A stretch of DNA of 20,897 bases from an uncultured Eubacteriales bacterium (GTDB lineage: Bacteria > Bacillota > Clostridia > Oscillospirales > Acutalibacteraceae): contig CAKTFN010000020.1 of the NCBI GenBank assembly GCA_934561055.1, positions 1-20,897 on the forward strand, read 5' to 3'. The position numbers were made by a program, and so were the translations under genes. Positions 1 through 6,761 of the stretch are shown here, piece by piece. Position 1 is the first letter of the stretch. Every line of letters begins with the position of its first letter. Below the pieces are notes generated by a model. It did no database searches. It was not told where the DNA came from and saw nothing but the letters and a program-made list of their open reading frames with translations.

Positions 1-1
1 G

Positions 2-74
2 AGCTGGTGGACGGACTCGAACCCCCGACCTGCTGATTACAAATCAGCTGCTCTACCAACTGAGCTACACCAGC
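2..74 (-). tRNA. tRNA-Thr (anticodon UGU)
   Basis: The minus strand folds into a 73-nt cloverleaf. The acceptor stem GCTGGTG pairs with CACCAGC, the D stem is GCTC/GAGC, and the anticodon stem GCTGA/TCAGC closes the loop TTTGTAA, whose anticodon TGT reads ACA (Thr). The T loop is the standard TTCGAGT. No CCA is encoded; the base after the acceptor stem is T. The T stem GGGGG/CCGTC contains one G-G mismatch and one G-U pair, which is unusual and lowers confidence slightly in the exact stem but not in the identity. Confidence 0.95.
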
Positions 75-105
75 ACGCACACCAGCGTGTCCTTAACGCT
101 TGAAT

Positions 106-134
106 AATATACCACATTATTCGAGTTACGTCAA
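106..134 (-). promoter_or_regulatory. Promoter of the tRNA-Thr gene
   Basis: On the minus strand TTGACG (134-129) and TATATT (111-106) are separated by exactly 17 bases. This predicts transcription starting about 25 bases before the tRNA. The short leader contains a second copy of the octamer GCTGGTGT that begins the tRNA (79-86 and 67-74 on the plus strand). Confidence 0.7.
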
Positions 135-252
135 GCCTTTTTATCAAAATTTTTGAAACTTTTTTTAACCTGCCTTTTTTGTTTTTAAAAGCTTAAATCG
201 GAAAAATACAGTGTGATTTTCGGGGCGATATATCGACTCTACGATTCATAGG

Positions 253-281
253 TTGCTTTTTGGCGGCTCTGATGCTATCAT
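253..281 (+). promoter_or_regulatory. Promoter of the XRE-family regulator gene
   Basis: TTGCTT (253-258), a 17-base spacer and TATCAT (276-281), preceded by TG with one intervening base (extended -10). The predicted start lies about 30 bases before the ATG at 318. Confidence 0.6.
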
Positions 282-317
282 AATAATGTAAAAAACAAAA
301 AAGAAGGAGCTGATGTT

Positions 318-1106
318 ATGGATACACAAAAAATCGGTATTTTTATAAAAGAACGGCGAACGGCGGTCGGCCTTACGCAAAAAGAGCTTGCCGAAAGGCT
401 CGGCTGTACCGACAAGGCTGTTTCACGCTGGGAAACGGGAAGGGGAATGCCGGATATCTCGTTTGTTGTCCCGCTTTCACGGGTGTTGTGCGTTTCGGTG
501 GGCGAGCTTATCGCCGGAGAAAAGTATCTTGAAAAGGCGTCAAGCTCTTCTTCTGAAAAAGGTGACGAGCACTTGACCGGCACGGAAAATAACGCCGTTT
601 TTTCAGAGATGCAAACAGATGAGAAAAAAACGCTTTCAACCGAGGAAAAGAAATATTCCGGTGTTTTCTCCGAACAAATTGACGATATCATCAAAAAGAA
701 TGATGAGACGCTCGTTGAGGTTATTGCAGACAACGAAAAAAGGCTGCGGCGGCTTGACCGAAGCTCGTTTTTTACGGTTGCAATGTGCTGCCTTCAGGTG
801 ACGGTGTTTTTCGCAATGCCTCAACTTCTTCCGGACAATGCCCCGTCAATCGGCTTGATGATTGCATTCACCGTTTTGAATTCGGCGCTGACGGGTCTTT
901 TCGGGAACCGGACAAAATGGATTTTTCCGCTGTTTGTTTTCTTGCTCCTGTTTTTTGCGAATGCGCTGAACGGAACATCGGGCGAGGGCTGGATTTTGAC
1001 TTATATCGGCTTTCTTTTTGCGATATGCTCGCTCGGAGTCGTTGCCGTTTTTTCACTTTTCAAATTTTTCTTTTCGCTTTCAAAAGCAAAAAGAAAACAG
1101 CCGTAA
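318..1106 (+). CDS. XRE-family transcriptional regulator with C-terminal membrane domain
   Basis: The 262-residue protein begins with a Cro/CI-type helix-turn-helix at about residues 6-65; the segment QKELAERLGCTDKAVSRWE is the classic XRE recognition motif. A polar Ser/Glu/Lys-rich linker (about 70-148) leads to four probable membrane segments at about 150-170, 177-195, 200-217 and 224-252. The ATG follows AAGAAGGAG at a suitable distance. The gene is monocistronic, with its own promoter and terminator. A DNA-binding domain tethered to the membrane suggests a response to an envelope or membrane signal, but no target is visible beyond possible autoregulation. The family assignment of the N-terminus is firm; the role is unknown. 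Confidence 0.88.
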   Translation: MDTQKIGIFIKERRTAVGLTQKELAERLGCTDKAVSRWETGRGMPDISFVVPLSRVLCVSVGELIAGEKYLEKASSSSSEKGDEHLTGTENNAVFSEMQTDEKKTLSTEEKKYSGVFSEQIDDIIKKNDETLVEVIADNEKRLRRLDRSSFFTVAMCCLQVTVFFAMPQLLPDNAPSIGLMIAFTVLNSALTGLFGNRTKWIFPLFVFLLLFFANALNGTSGEGWILTYIGFLFAICSLGVVAVFSLFKFFFSLSKAKRKQP

Positions 1107-1116
1107 AAATTTTTAT

Positions 1117-1160
1117 AAAAAGCTTTTGCGAACAAAGACGAACGCAAAAGCTTTTTTCTT
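1117..1160 (+). terminator. Rho-independent terminator after the XRE gene
   Basis: The inverted arms aaaaagcttttgcg (1117-1130) and cgcaaaagctttttt (1143-1157) form a long hairpin with a 12-base loop that runs into a T-rich tail. It starts 10 bases after the stop codon. The tail overlaps the -35 box of the next promoter. Confidence 0.85.
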
Positions 1161-1186
1161 GACAAATTTAAATACGGGGGTATAAT
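1159..1186 (+). promoter_or_regulatory. Upstream promoter P1 before the CofE-like gene
   Basis: Perfect consensus hexamers TTGACA (1159-1164) and TATAAT (1181-1186) with a 16-base spacer. The -35 box lies in the tail of the preceding terminator. The predicted start near 1193 is followed within about 40 bases by a terminator-like hairpin, so transcripts from P1 may be short or attenuated. Confidence 0.75.
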
Positions 1187-1190
1187 ATTG

Positions 1191-1233
1191 GAGCGCAAAA
1201 ATGAGCCGGGATTTTGCTCGCCGGCGGTTTTTT
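1191..1233 (+). promoter_or_regulatory. Candidate attenuator hairpin in the P1 leader
   Basis: GCCGG (1205-1209) pairs with CCGGC (1221-1225), then GG and six T residues (1228-1233), which has the form of an intrinsic terminator. A competing stem, GCAAAA (1195-1200) with TTTTGC (1212-1217), interlocks with it: each stem places one arm in the other's loop. This geometry would allow a switch or a pseudoknot. There is no match to a riboswitch class that I recognise. The stem is short, so this is a candidate only. Confidence 0.4.
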
Positions 1234-1264
1234 GTGAAAAAGTTCTTAAAACTGTATATTTTCA

Positions 1265-1293
1265 TTGACTTGAGCGCATTATTGGGTTAGAAT
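1265..1293 (+). promoter_or_regulatory. Promoter P2 of the CofE-like gene
   Basis: TTGACT (1265-1270), a 17-base spacer and TAGAAT (1288-1293). The predicted start near 1300 gives a 60-base leader to the ATG at 1360. It lies downstream of the P1 hairpin and so would bypass it. Confidence 0.7.
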
Positions 1294-1359
1294 ATATCAG
1301 TAAACGCAGGAAAAAATCTGCGCTTTCAGAATGTGAACATGAAAGGAAGTTTTTAATAT

Positions 1360-2103
1360 ATGGATATGACCGCACTCAGACCGAACCCAGAAAAAAAGCT
1401 TAAAATCGAAACCCCGTGGGGAACATACTGCCGTTTTCCGATTAAGACGAAGGTTGTCTATAAGGGCGACGTTCTCACCGATATTATGGACGAATATGTT
1501 ATGCCGTTCGTAAAGGAAGGCGACATGATTTTCATCAGCGAAAAAATCGTCGCTATCAGTCAAGGCAGAGCCTTTGATATCGATGAAATCAAGCCGTCAC
1601 GCCTTGCAAAGATCCTTTGCAAATTCGTTTATAAGTCACCGTACGGAATCGGACTCGGAAGCCCGTGGACGATGGAGCTTGCTCTTCGTGACGTCGGAGC
1701 GCCGAAGATTCTTTTCGCCGCTTTCTGTTCTGCCGTAACAAAGCCCTTCGGCGTAAGAGGAGTTTTTTATAAAATCGTCGGAGAAAAGGCGAGAGCTATC
1801 GACGGCCCGTGCGACTGCACCCTTCCGCCGTATAACCATTACGCAAAGCTCGCTCCGTACAAGCCGAACGAAGTTGCCGCCGACCTTGAAAAGCATACCG
1901 GCTGCAAGGTTGTTGTTATGGACGCAAACGACATCGGACGAGAAATTCTGGGAAGAAGCGATGAGTCAATTGAAATCGACTTCTGCAAGAGTGTTTTTGA
2001 AGATAATCCGCTCGGTCAAAGCTCTCAGCAGACACCGATTGCCATCGTCAGAAAGGCCGAAAATGCCGCAGACGACGTTCTTCCGGAGGATCCCGAAGAA
2101 TAA
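1360..2103 (+). CDS. CofE-like protein (coenzyme F420-0:L-glutamate ligase family)
   Basis: The 247-residue protein is the usual length for the CofE family. Supporting segments are GDMIFISEKIVAISQGR (54-70), matching the family's GD-hydrophobic-K-S-GR block, DANDIG (188-193) in the metal/nucleotide region, and a C-terminal LGQSSQQTPIAIVRK-like end (218-232). Family members attach glutamate to a phosphorylated acceptor using GTP; in archaea and actinobacteria the acceptor is coenzyme F420-0. No other F420 gene is present here and Clostridia of this kind are not known to me as F420 producers, so the substrate is uncertain. The start follows AAAGGAAG with 10 bases of spacing. The gene is alone between P1/P2 and a bidirectional terminator. 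Confidence 0.78.
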   Translation: MDMTALRPNPEKKLKIETPWGTYCRFPIKTKVVYKGDVLTDIMDEYVMPFVKEGDMIFISEKIVAISQGRAFDIDEIKPSRLAKILCKFVYKSPYGIGLGSPWTMELALRDVGAPKILFAAFCSAVTKPFGVRGVFYKIVGEKARAIDGPCDCTLPPYNHYAKLAPYKPNEVAADLEKHTGCKVVVMDANDIGREILGRSDESIEIDFCKSVFEDNPLGQSSQQTPIAIVRKAENAADDVLPEDPEE

Positions 2104-2115
2104 TCATTAAAACAG

Positions 2116-2165
2116 AAAAAGGAACGGTTGCGATTCGTTTTGACGAACCGCAACCGTTTTTTTAT
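2116..2165. terminator. Bidirectional terminator between the CofE-like gene and fucI
   Basis: AACGGTTGCG-A-TTCG (2123-2137) pairs with CGAA-C-CGCAACCGTT (2144-2158), with one A-C mismatch and a 6-base loop. It has a T run to the right (2157-2163) and an A run to the left (2116-2120), which serves as a U tract for the minus strand. The two genes converge on it. Confidence 0.88.
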
Positions 2166-3961
2166 TTATACATCGGACCGTAGCTTTCGCAGGCACGATA
2201 GTCTGCGCTTTCAAGGTCCTTCGTTCCGAATGCGCTCCATGTGTGCGGACGATAGATTCTGCTTTCGTCAACGTTGTGCATCGAAACGGGAATTCTCAGC
2301 ATACTTGCAAGGGTGATGAGGTCTGCGCCGATGTGACCGTAGGCAAGGCAGCCGTGGTTTGCGCCCCAGTTTGCCATAACGTGATATACGTCTGTGAATG
2401 CGCCTTCACCGGTGAGGTTCGGAACGAACCACGTTGTCGGCCATGTTTTGTCGGTTCTTTCGTCAAGCGGCTTGTGAATTTCGTCGGGAAGGTCAACGGT
2501 GTAGCCCTCCGCAATCTGAAGAAGCGGCTGATTGCCGTTGAGAATGTTGACTCTTATCATGGTTACGGGCATCTCGGCACGGGTGCGATAGTGCGAGGAG
2601 AATCCGCCGCCTCTGAAGTATCCGAGGTTTGCCGGCGCCCAGTCCGTTGCGTCGAGCATCGCCTTGATGTCCTTATCGGTAACGTCCCACCACGGCTTCA
2701 TAACGCCGGTTTTTCCGTCATAGGTACATTCGCCGGTTCCGTCGAGGGCGGCTGCGCCGCTGTTGATGAGGTGGATAAAGCCGTTTGCGGCCTTTCCCGT
2801 CGGTTCAACGCCGGTAACACGCTTGACGGCCTCCGGACTCCAGTAGGTACGAACGTCGGCAAAAATCGTTGCGCCGCCTGTGAGGAGCTTTCCGAAAAGC
2901 ATTGCCGTTCCGTTGAGTCCGTCGTTTTCGGTTGCAAGGATTGCCGGCTCTTTTTTTCCGTTCCAGTTAAAGCTTGAGTTCATGATAGCTTCGGTGAAGT
3001 CTCCGTTCGGAAGCCAGTCGGTCCACATACGCTGACCCTGGAAGCCGCCGAGGATTGCATTTCTTCCTCTGCTTTCTTCCTTCCAGCCCAATTCTGCAAG
3101 CTTTTTGTTTCCGAAGAAAATGTCCTGAGCAACGAGAGTAAACTTGACGATGAACTCCCATTCCTTTTCCTTTTCTTCCGCCGTTCTCGGCTTTTTGATT
3201 TTGAACGGGTCAATTTCGTCGTCTTCGGGAACGTCTTTGTTGACGTCATATCCTTCACGGCAGTTTTCCTTGACCCAGGCAAGAGCCTTTTCATATTCCT
3301 CACGGTCAAAAATTCCGAGGTGAATACGTCTGAGAATTTCGGTCAAATCAACCCATTCCGCACGGATTCCGAGATAGTTTTGGAAAAAGTCGGAGTTGCA
3401 GTACGAACCGGCAATACCCATCGAAACGCTTCCGAGACCGACATATGCCTTGTCACGCATTACGCCGACTGCGATTGCACATTTTGCAAAGCGAAGAATT
3501 TTTTCGCGGACGTCTGCCGGAACTTCCTTTTCGTCTTTATCCTGAACGTCTCTTCCGTAGATTGAAAAAGCGGGAAGACCTCTTTGGGCATGTGCCGCCA
3601 TGCAGGCGGCAAGATAAACGGCGCCCGGACGCTCCGTTCCGTTGAAGCCCCAAACGGCCTTAATAGTCAGCGGATTGAGATCCATGGTTTCGCTTCCGTA
3701 GCACCAACAGGGAGTGACGGAAAGGGTTGCGCAAACGTTCTGAGTGCGGAAAAAGCTTTCACATTCAAAAGCTTCCGCACCGCCGCCGATTGTTGACGGC
3801 GCAATTACACATTCAACGCTTTTTCCGTCGGGATAGCGAAGGTTTTCTTCAATGAGCTTTTTTGCGGCAAGAGCCATGTTCATGGTCTGCTCTTCAAGGT
3901 CTTCACGAACGCCGAACTGTCTTCCGTCAATGACGGGACGGATTCCGATTCTCGGATACAT
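2162..3961 (-). CDS. fucI: L-fucose isomerase
   Basis: Interconverts L-fucose and L-fuculose in the cytoplasm. The 599-residue product (E. coli FucI has 591) starts MYPRIGIRPVIDGRQFGVRE. It carries the metal-site blocks ATENDGLNG (Glu345) and FADVRTYWS (Asp369) and a C-terminal NWGANHGCLAYGH region (His536), equivalent to the Glu, Asp and His Mn2+ ligands of FucI. The same frame stays open to 4171, but the start at 3961 is chosen because MYPRIG is the family N-terminus and the extra 70 codons overlap the kinase gene. The ribosome site before 3961 (GCGAGTGAT) is weak, so translation may depend on coupling to the kinase, whose stop lies 25 bases upstream. Last gene of the fucose operon. Confidence 0.95.
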   Translation of the reverse strand: MYPRIGIRPVIDGRQFGVREDLEEQTMNMALAAKKLIEENLRYPDGKSVECVIAPSTIGGGAEAFECESFFRTQNVCATLSVTPCWCYGSETMDLNPLTIKAVWGFNGTERPGAVYLAACMAAHAQRGLPAFSIYGRDVQDKDEKEVPADVREKILRFAKCAIAVGVMRDKAYVGLGSVSMGIAGSYCNSDFFQNYLGIRAEWVDLTEILRRIHLGIFDREEYEKALAWVKENCREGYDVNKDVPEDDEIDPFKIKKPRTAEEKEKEWEFIVKFTLVAQDIFFGNKKLAELGWKEESRGRNAILGGFQGQRMWTDWLPNGDFTEAIMNSSFNWNGKKEPAILATENDGLNGTAMLFGKLLTGGATIFADVRTYWSPEAVKRVTGVEPTGKAANGFIHLINSGAAALDGTGECTYDGKTGVMKPWWDVTDKDIKAMLDATDWAPANLGYFRGGGFSSHYRTRAEMPVTMIRVNILNGNQPLLQIAEGYTVDLPDEIHKPLDERTDKTWPTTWFVPNLTGEGAFTDVYHVMANWGANHGCLAYGHIGADLITLASMLRIPVSMHNVDESRIYRPHTWSAFGTKDLESADYRACESYGPMYK

Positions 3962-3986
3962 AATAATATCACTCGCTTTCTGTTTT

Positions 3987-5447
3987 TTAAAGATTATTTT
4001 TTGATGAAATGATTTTTTTAAAGCTTTCAAATTTTGAATCGTCACTTTCTTCGGGAAAATAAGTTTTGTTTTCCTCCGAACGTGCGATACATTCTCTTGC
4101 CTGCTCCTCCGACGAGAATTCGCCGAGCGAAAGGAGCTGGATTGCGGCGTTGCCGAAGGCTGTTGCCTCAATCGGTCCTGCGGTGACCTTTCGCTTGCAG
4201 TATGAAGCGGTGAGGGAACAAAGAAGGCTGTCTCTCACGCCGCCGCCGACAATATGTACGGTTTTGAATTCCTTTTTTGTGCAAAGCTCAAGCTCTTCAA
4301 TCGCCGTGCGATATTTCAAAGCAAGGCTTTCGTAAATACAGCGGAAAATTTCGCCCGTGGTTTTCGGAACATATTGATTAGTTTCTTCGCAGTACTTTTG
4401 AATACGGGAAGGAATGTCTCCGGGCGGAGTAAAGAGCGGATCGTCCGGGTCGATGAAGCACTTGCTTTCGCCGGCTTCACGCGCAAGTTTTTCAATTTCC
4501 GCAAAGCTCAGCTCAATGCCTTTTCGTTTGTATTCACGCCTTGATTCCTGAATGAGCCAAAGGCCGATAATGTTTTTGAGGAAGGTAACCTTTTTGCCGT
4601 AGCCGACTTCGTTTGAAAGGCCGCATTCTGCGGCTTCTTCGGTGAGGATGGGAAAGTCAAGCTCTGCGCCGAGGAGCGACCATGTTCCGCAACTGAGAAA
4701 AACGGCGTCCTCACCTTTTTTGAACGGTGCGGCAAAGGCGGCGGACTGAGTGTCGTGGCCGCAGACAGCCGTCACGGGAATCGGCGCAACGGAAAGTTTT
4801 TTGCAAACCGATTTTGAAAGAACACCCTTTTTGCTTCCGCTTTCGGCAATCGGCGGAAGAATTGAAACGGGAATGTTCAGGCTTTCAAGCAGCTCTTTGT
4901 CCCAGTTTCCGTCCTTTGAGGAAAGAAATTGAGTTGTGCTTGCGATTGAGCGTTCTGCCGAAATCTCACCCGTAAGGAAGTATGCGAAAAGGTCGGGAAT
5001 CGGCAAAATTTTTTCGCAGTCCTCAAAGTTGTTTTCGTTACGCTCGGCAATGAGCTGAAAGAGCGTGTTAATATCCATAATTTGAAGTCCGGTGCGGCGA
5101 TAAAGCTCCTTTGCGTCAAGCGTTTTTGAAAGGCCGCTTGTCCTTTTGTCACGGTAATGACGGGGGAGTGAAACGAGAGAGCCGTCTTCTTTGAGCATTC
5201 CGTAATCAACGCCCCAGGTGTCGATTCCGATTGAGTCAAAGGATGAAATTTCAGAAGCCTTTTTGATACCCTCTTCAAGGTTTTTAAAAAGTTCGTCAAA
5301 ATTCCAAAAGAGCTTTCCGTCCTTTTCAATCGGCTCGTTGACGAAGCGGTGAACCTCACGCAACGCAATTCTTTCGCCGTCGAAAGAAGCGAGAATCGCT
5401 CTTCCGGACGAAGCACCGAAGTCGAGTGCAAGAACGTTTTTGTTCAT
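3987..5447 (-). CDS. Rhamnulokinase-type FGGY sugar kinase, probable L-fuculokinase
   Basis: The 486-residue FGGY kinase has the phosphate-binding N-terminus ALDFGASSGRAIL (7-19), IGIDTWGVDYG (73-83), and GHDTQSA (230-236) with the probable catalytic base Asp232. These match RhaB (rhamnulokinase) better than the E. coli FucK type. Its position between fucU and fucI makes L-fuculose the likely substrate, yielding L-fuculose 1-phosphate with ATP; activity on L-rhamnulose cannot be excluded from sequence. Its ATG overlaps the fucU stop in an ATGA, with CGGAGGA just upstream, so the two are translationally coupled. Confidence 0.9.
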   Translation of the reverse strand: MNKNVLALDFGASSGRAILASFDGERIALREVHRFVNEPIEKDGKLFWNFDELFKNLEEGIKKASEISSFDSIGIDTWGVDYGMLKEDGSLVSLPRHYRDKRTSGLSKTLDAKELYRRTGLQIMDINTLFQLIAERNENNFEDCEKILPIPDLFAYFLTGEISAERSIASTTQFLSSKDGNWDKELLESLNIPVSILPPIAESGSKKGVLSKSVCKKLSVAPIPVTAVCGHDTQSAAFAAPFKKGEDAVFLSCGTWSLLGAELDFPILTEEAAECGLSNEVGYGKKVTFLKNIIGLWLIQESRREYKRKGIELSFAEIEKLAREAGESKCFIDPDDPLFTPPGDIPSRIQKYCEETNQYVPKTTGEIFRCIYESLALKYRTAIEELELCTKKEFKTVHIVGGGVRDSLLCSLTASYCKRKVTAGPIEATAFGNAAIQLLSLGEFSSEEQARECIARSEENKTYFPEESDDSKFESFKKIISSKNNL

Positions 5448-5887
5448 CGGCAGTCCTCCGGCAAAACAACTCCCTTTTTAAGGAGAATGTTTGCGTAAAT
5501 TGCACTTTCGCCCGTTGCAATCACAGCATAAGCTTTTTTTGCTCTTTCGTAAAACGCAAAGCGTTCGACGAACTCGATTTCGCAGTGTTCGGGTTCTGCG
5601 GCTTTGAGGATTTTTTTGTAATCGTCCCAAATCGTCGGAACAACCGGGTCGCCCGGAACAACCTGCATGAGGGAAACGGGCTTTTCGGTGTATGCGTCAA
5701 GCGGGAAAAAGCGCATGACGGCTTCAAGAATTTCCGGAACGCCGTGGCCGTCAAGACGGACGAGCCTTTGTGCGATTGCCGAGGAGGGGAAGTTTCCGTC
5801 GGCGATTACGATTTCGTCACCGTGACCCATTTCCATGAGTATTTTTAAAAGCTCCGGCGATAAAACCGGGGGGATGTTTTTGAGCAT
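5444..5887 (-). CDS. fucU: L-fucose mutarotase (RbsD/FucU family)
   Basis: Interconverts the alpha and beta anomers of L-fucose so that the isomerase can use the sugar. The 147-residue protein (E. coli FucU has 140) shares the N-terminal LKNIPPVLSPELLKILMEM-type start, GHGDEI with the catalytic His22, the RFAFYERAKKAYAVIATGE block and the C-terminal NILLKKGV. A GGAGG site precedes the ATG at 5887. It lies 21 bases after fucA and overlaps the kinase start by 4 bases. The assignment is very secure. Confidence 0.95.
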   Translation of the reverse strand: MLKNIPPVLSPELLKILMEMGHGDEIVIADGNFPSSAIAQRLVRLDGHGVPEILEAVMRFFPLDAYTEKPVSLMQVVPGDPVVPTIWDDYKKILKAAEPEHCEIEFVERFAFYERAKKAYAVIATGESAIYANILLKKGVVLPEDCR

Positions 5888-5908
5888 AGTTAAACCTCCG
5901 AAAAAAAC

Positions 5909-6598
5909 TCAGTGACTTCCGTGCGGATATTTTTTATAGCCGGGGTGTTTTCCGGTTACGCCGTACTGCGCTCTCATCGAGCAAAGGCGGTCGATATTTT
6001 CCTTTGAAATTTCCTGTGCGCCGCCGAGAAGGTGAGCGTTGAGCGAAATTTTTGCAAAAAGCTCAAGTGTTTCCATTCTGTAGTAAGCCGTGATGAGATC
6101 CGAGCCGACGGTGAGGGCACCGTGGTTTTGAAGAAGCATGACGTCATGCTCCTGAAGATACGGCTTGATTGCTTCGGGAACCTCGTCGGTTGACGGTGTA
6201 CCGTAGGGTGTTACGGGAACGGAACCGATTGCGATTACCGATTCAATCATTGTGTATTCGTCGAGAGCTTTGTTTGCGATTGCAAAGCCGGTTGCTGTCG
6301 GCGGATGAGCGTGAAGAACCGCACCGACGTCGGGACGTTCACGGTAGCAGCAAAGGTGCATTTTGATTTCCGAAGACGGTCTGAGTCCGGGTGCGCCTTC
6401 AAGAACTTCGCCTTTATCGTTGATTCTGACGAGCTTGTCCGGGGTGATGAAGCTTTTGCTCATTCCGGTGGGCGTTGCAAAAAAAGTTCCGTCGTCGAGC
6501 TTGACGGAAACGTTTCCGTCGTTTGCGGCAACCCAGCCGAGTTGCCACATTTTATGGCAAACATCGCAAAGTTGTTCTTTTATGAGTTTTTCGTCCAT
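5909..6598 (-). CDS. fucA: L-fuculose-1-phosphate aldolase (class II)
   Basis: Zn-dependent cleavage of L-fuculose 1-phosphate to dihydroxyacetone phosphate and L-lactaldehyde. The 229-residue protein has the class II aldolase/adducin signature: NDGNVS phosphate site (26-31), Glu77 in SSEIKMH as the catalytic acid/base, and Zn ligands His96 and His98 (HAHPP) and His159 (QNHGALTVG). E. coli FucA has 215 residues; the extra length is a C-terminal His/Gly/Lys-rich tail. AGGAGG precedes the ATG. It is the first gene of the fucose operon, directly behind the promoter at 6663-6691. Other family members use rhamnulose 1-phosphate or ribulose 5-phosphate; the neighbouring fucU and fucI decide for fuculose. 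Confidence 0.92.
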   Translation of the reverse strand: MDEKLIKEQLCDVCHKMWQLGWVAANDGNVSVKLDDGTFFATPTGMSKSFITPDKLVRINDKGEVLEGAPGLRPSSEIKMHLCCYRERPDVGAVLHAHPPTATGFAIANKALDEYTMIESVIAIGSVPVTPYGTPSTDEVPEAIKPYLQEHDVMLLQNHGALTVGSDLITAYYRMETLELFAKISLNAHLLGGAQEISKENIDRLCSMRAQYGVTGKHPGYKKYPHGSH

Positions 6599-6662
6599 AG
6601 TTTTGCCTCCTGTGTTGGCTTTTGGAAAATTTTAAAATACAAAGCTTAAAACTTCTAAAAAT

Positions 6663-6691
6663 ATTATACAGATTATTTCTTTCACTGTAAA
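6663..6691 (-). promoter_or_regulatory. Promoter of the fucose operon
   Basis: On the minus strand TTTACA (6691-6686), a 17-base spacer and a perfect TATAAT (6668-6663). The predicted start lies about 55 bases before fucA. I see no clear cre-type catabolite operator and no local regulator gene. Confidence 0.7.
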
Positions 6692-6710
6692 GAGATTTTG
6701 AAAAATCACG

Positions 6711-6746
6711 GGAAAGAATACCGTTTTCTTTTTAGGAGGAAAACGG
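6711..6746 (-). terminator. Weak terminator after the ion permease gene
   Basis: On the minus strand CCGTTTTC (6746-6739) pairs with GAAAACGG (6728-6721) around a 10-base loop, followed by TATTCTTT. The U tract is interrupted, so some read-through into the fucose operon is possible. Confidence 0.5.
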
Positions 6747-6761
6747 GGACAGGCGAGAAGC

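Noticed and set aside
1191..1233. preQ1-I type riboswitch
   Set aside because: The interlocked stems suggest a small pseudoknot, but the A-rich tail and conserved bases of that class are absent and the downstream gene is not in queuosine metabolism.
3962..4171. 70-codon N-terminal extension of fucI
   Set aside because: It overlaps the kinase gene and consists of Lys/Arg/Ser-rich shadow sequence; the conserved FucI N-terminus begins at 3961.
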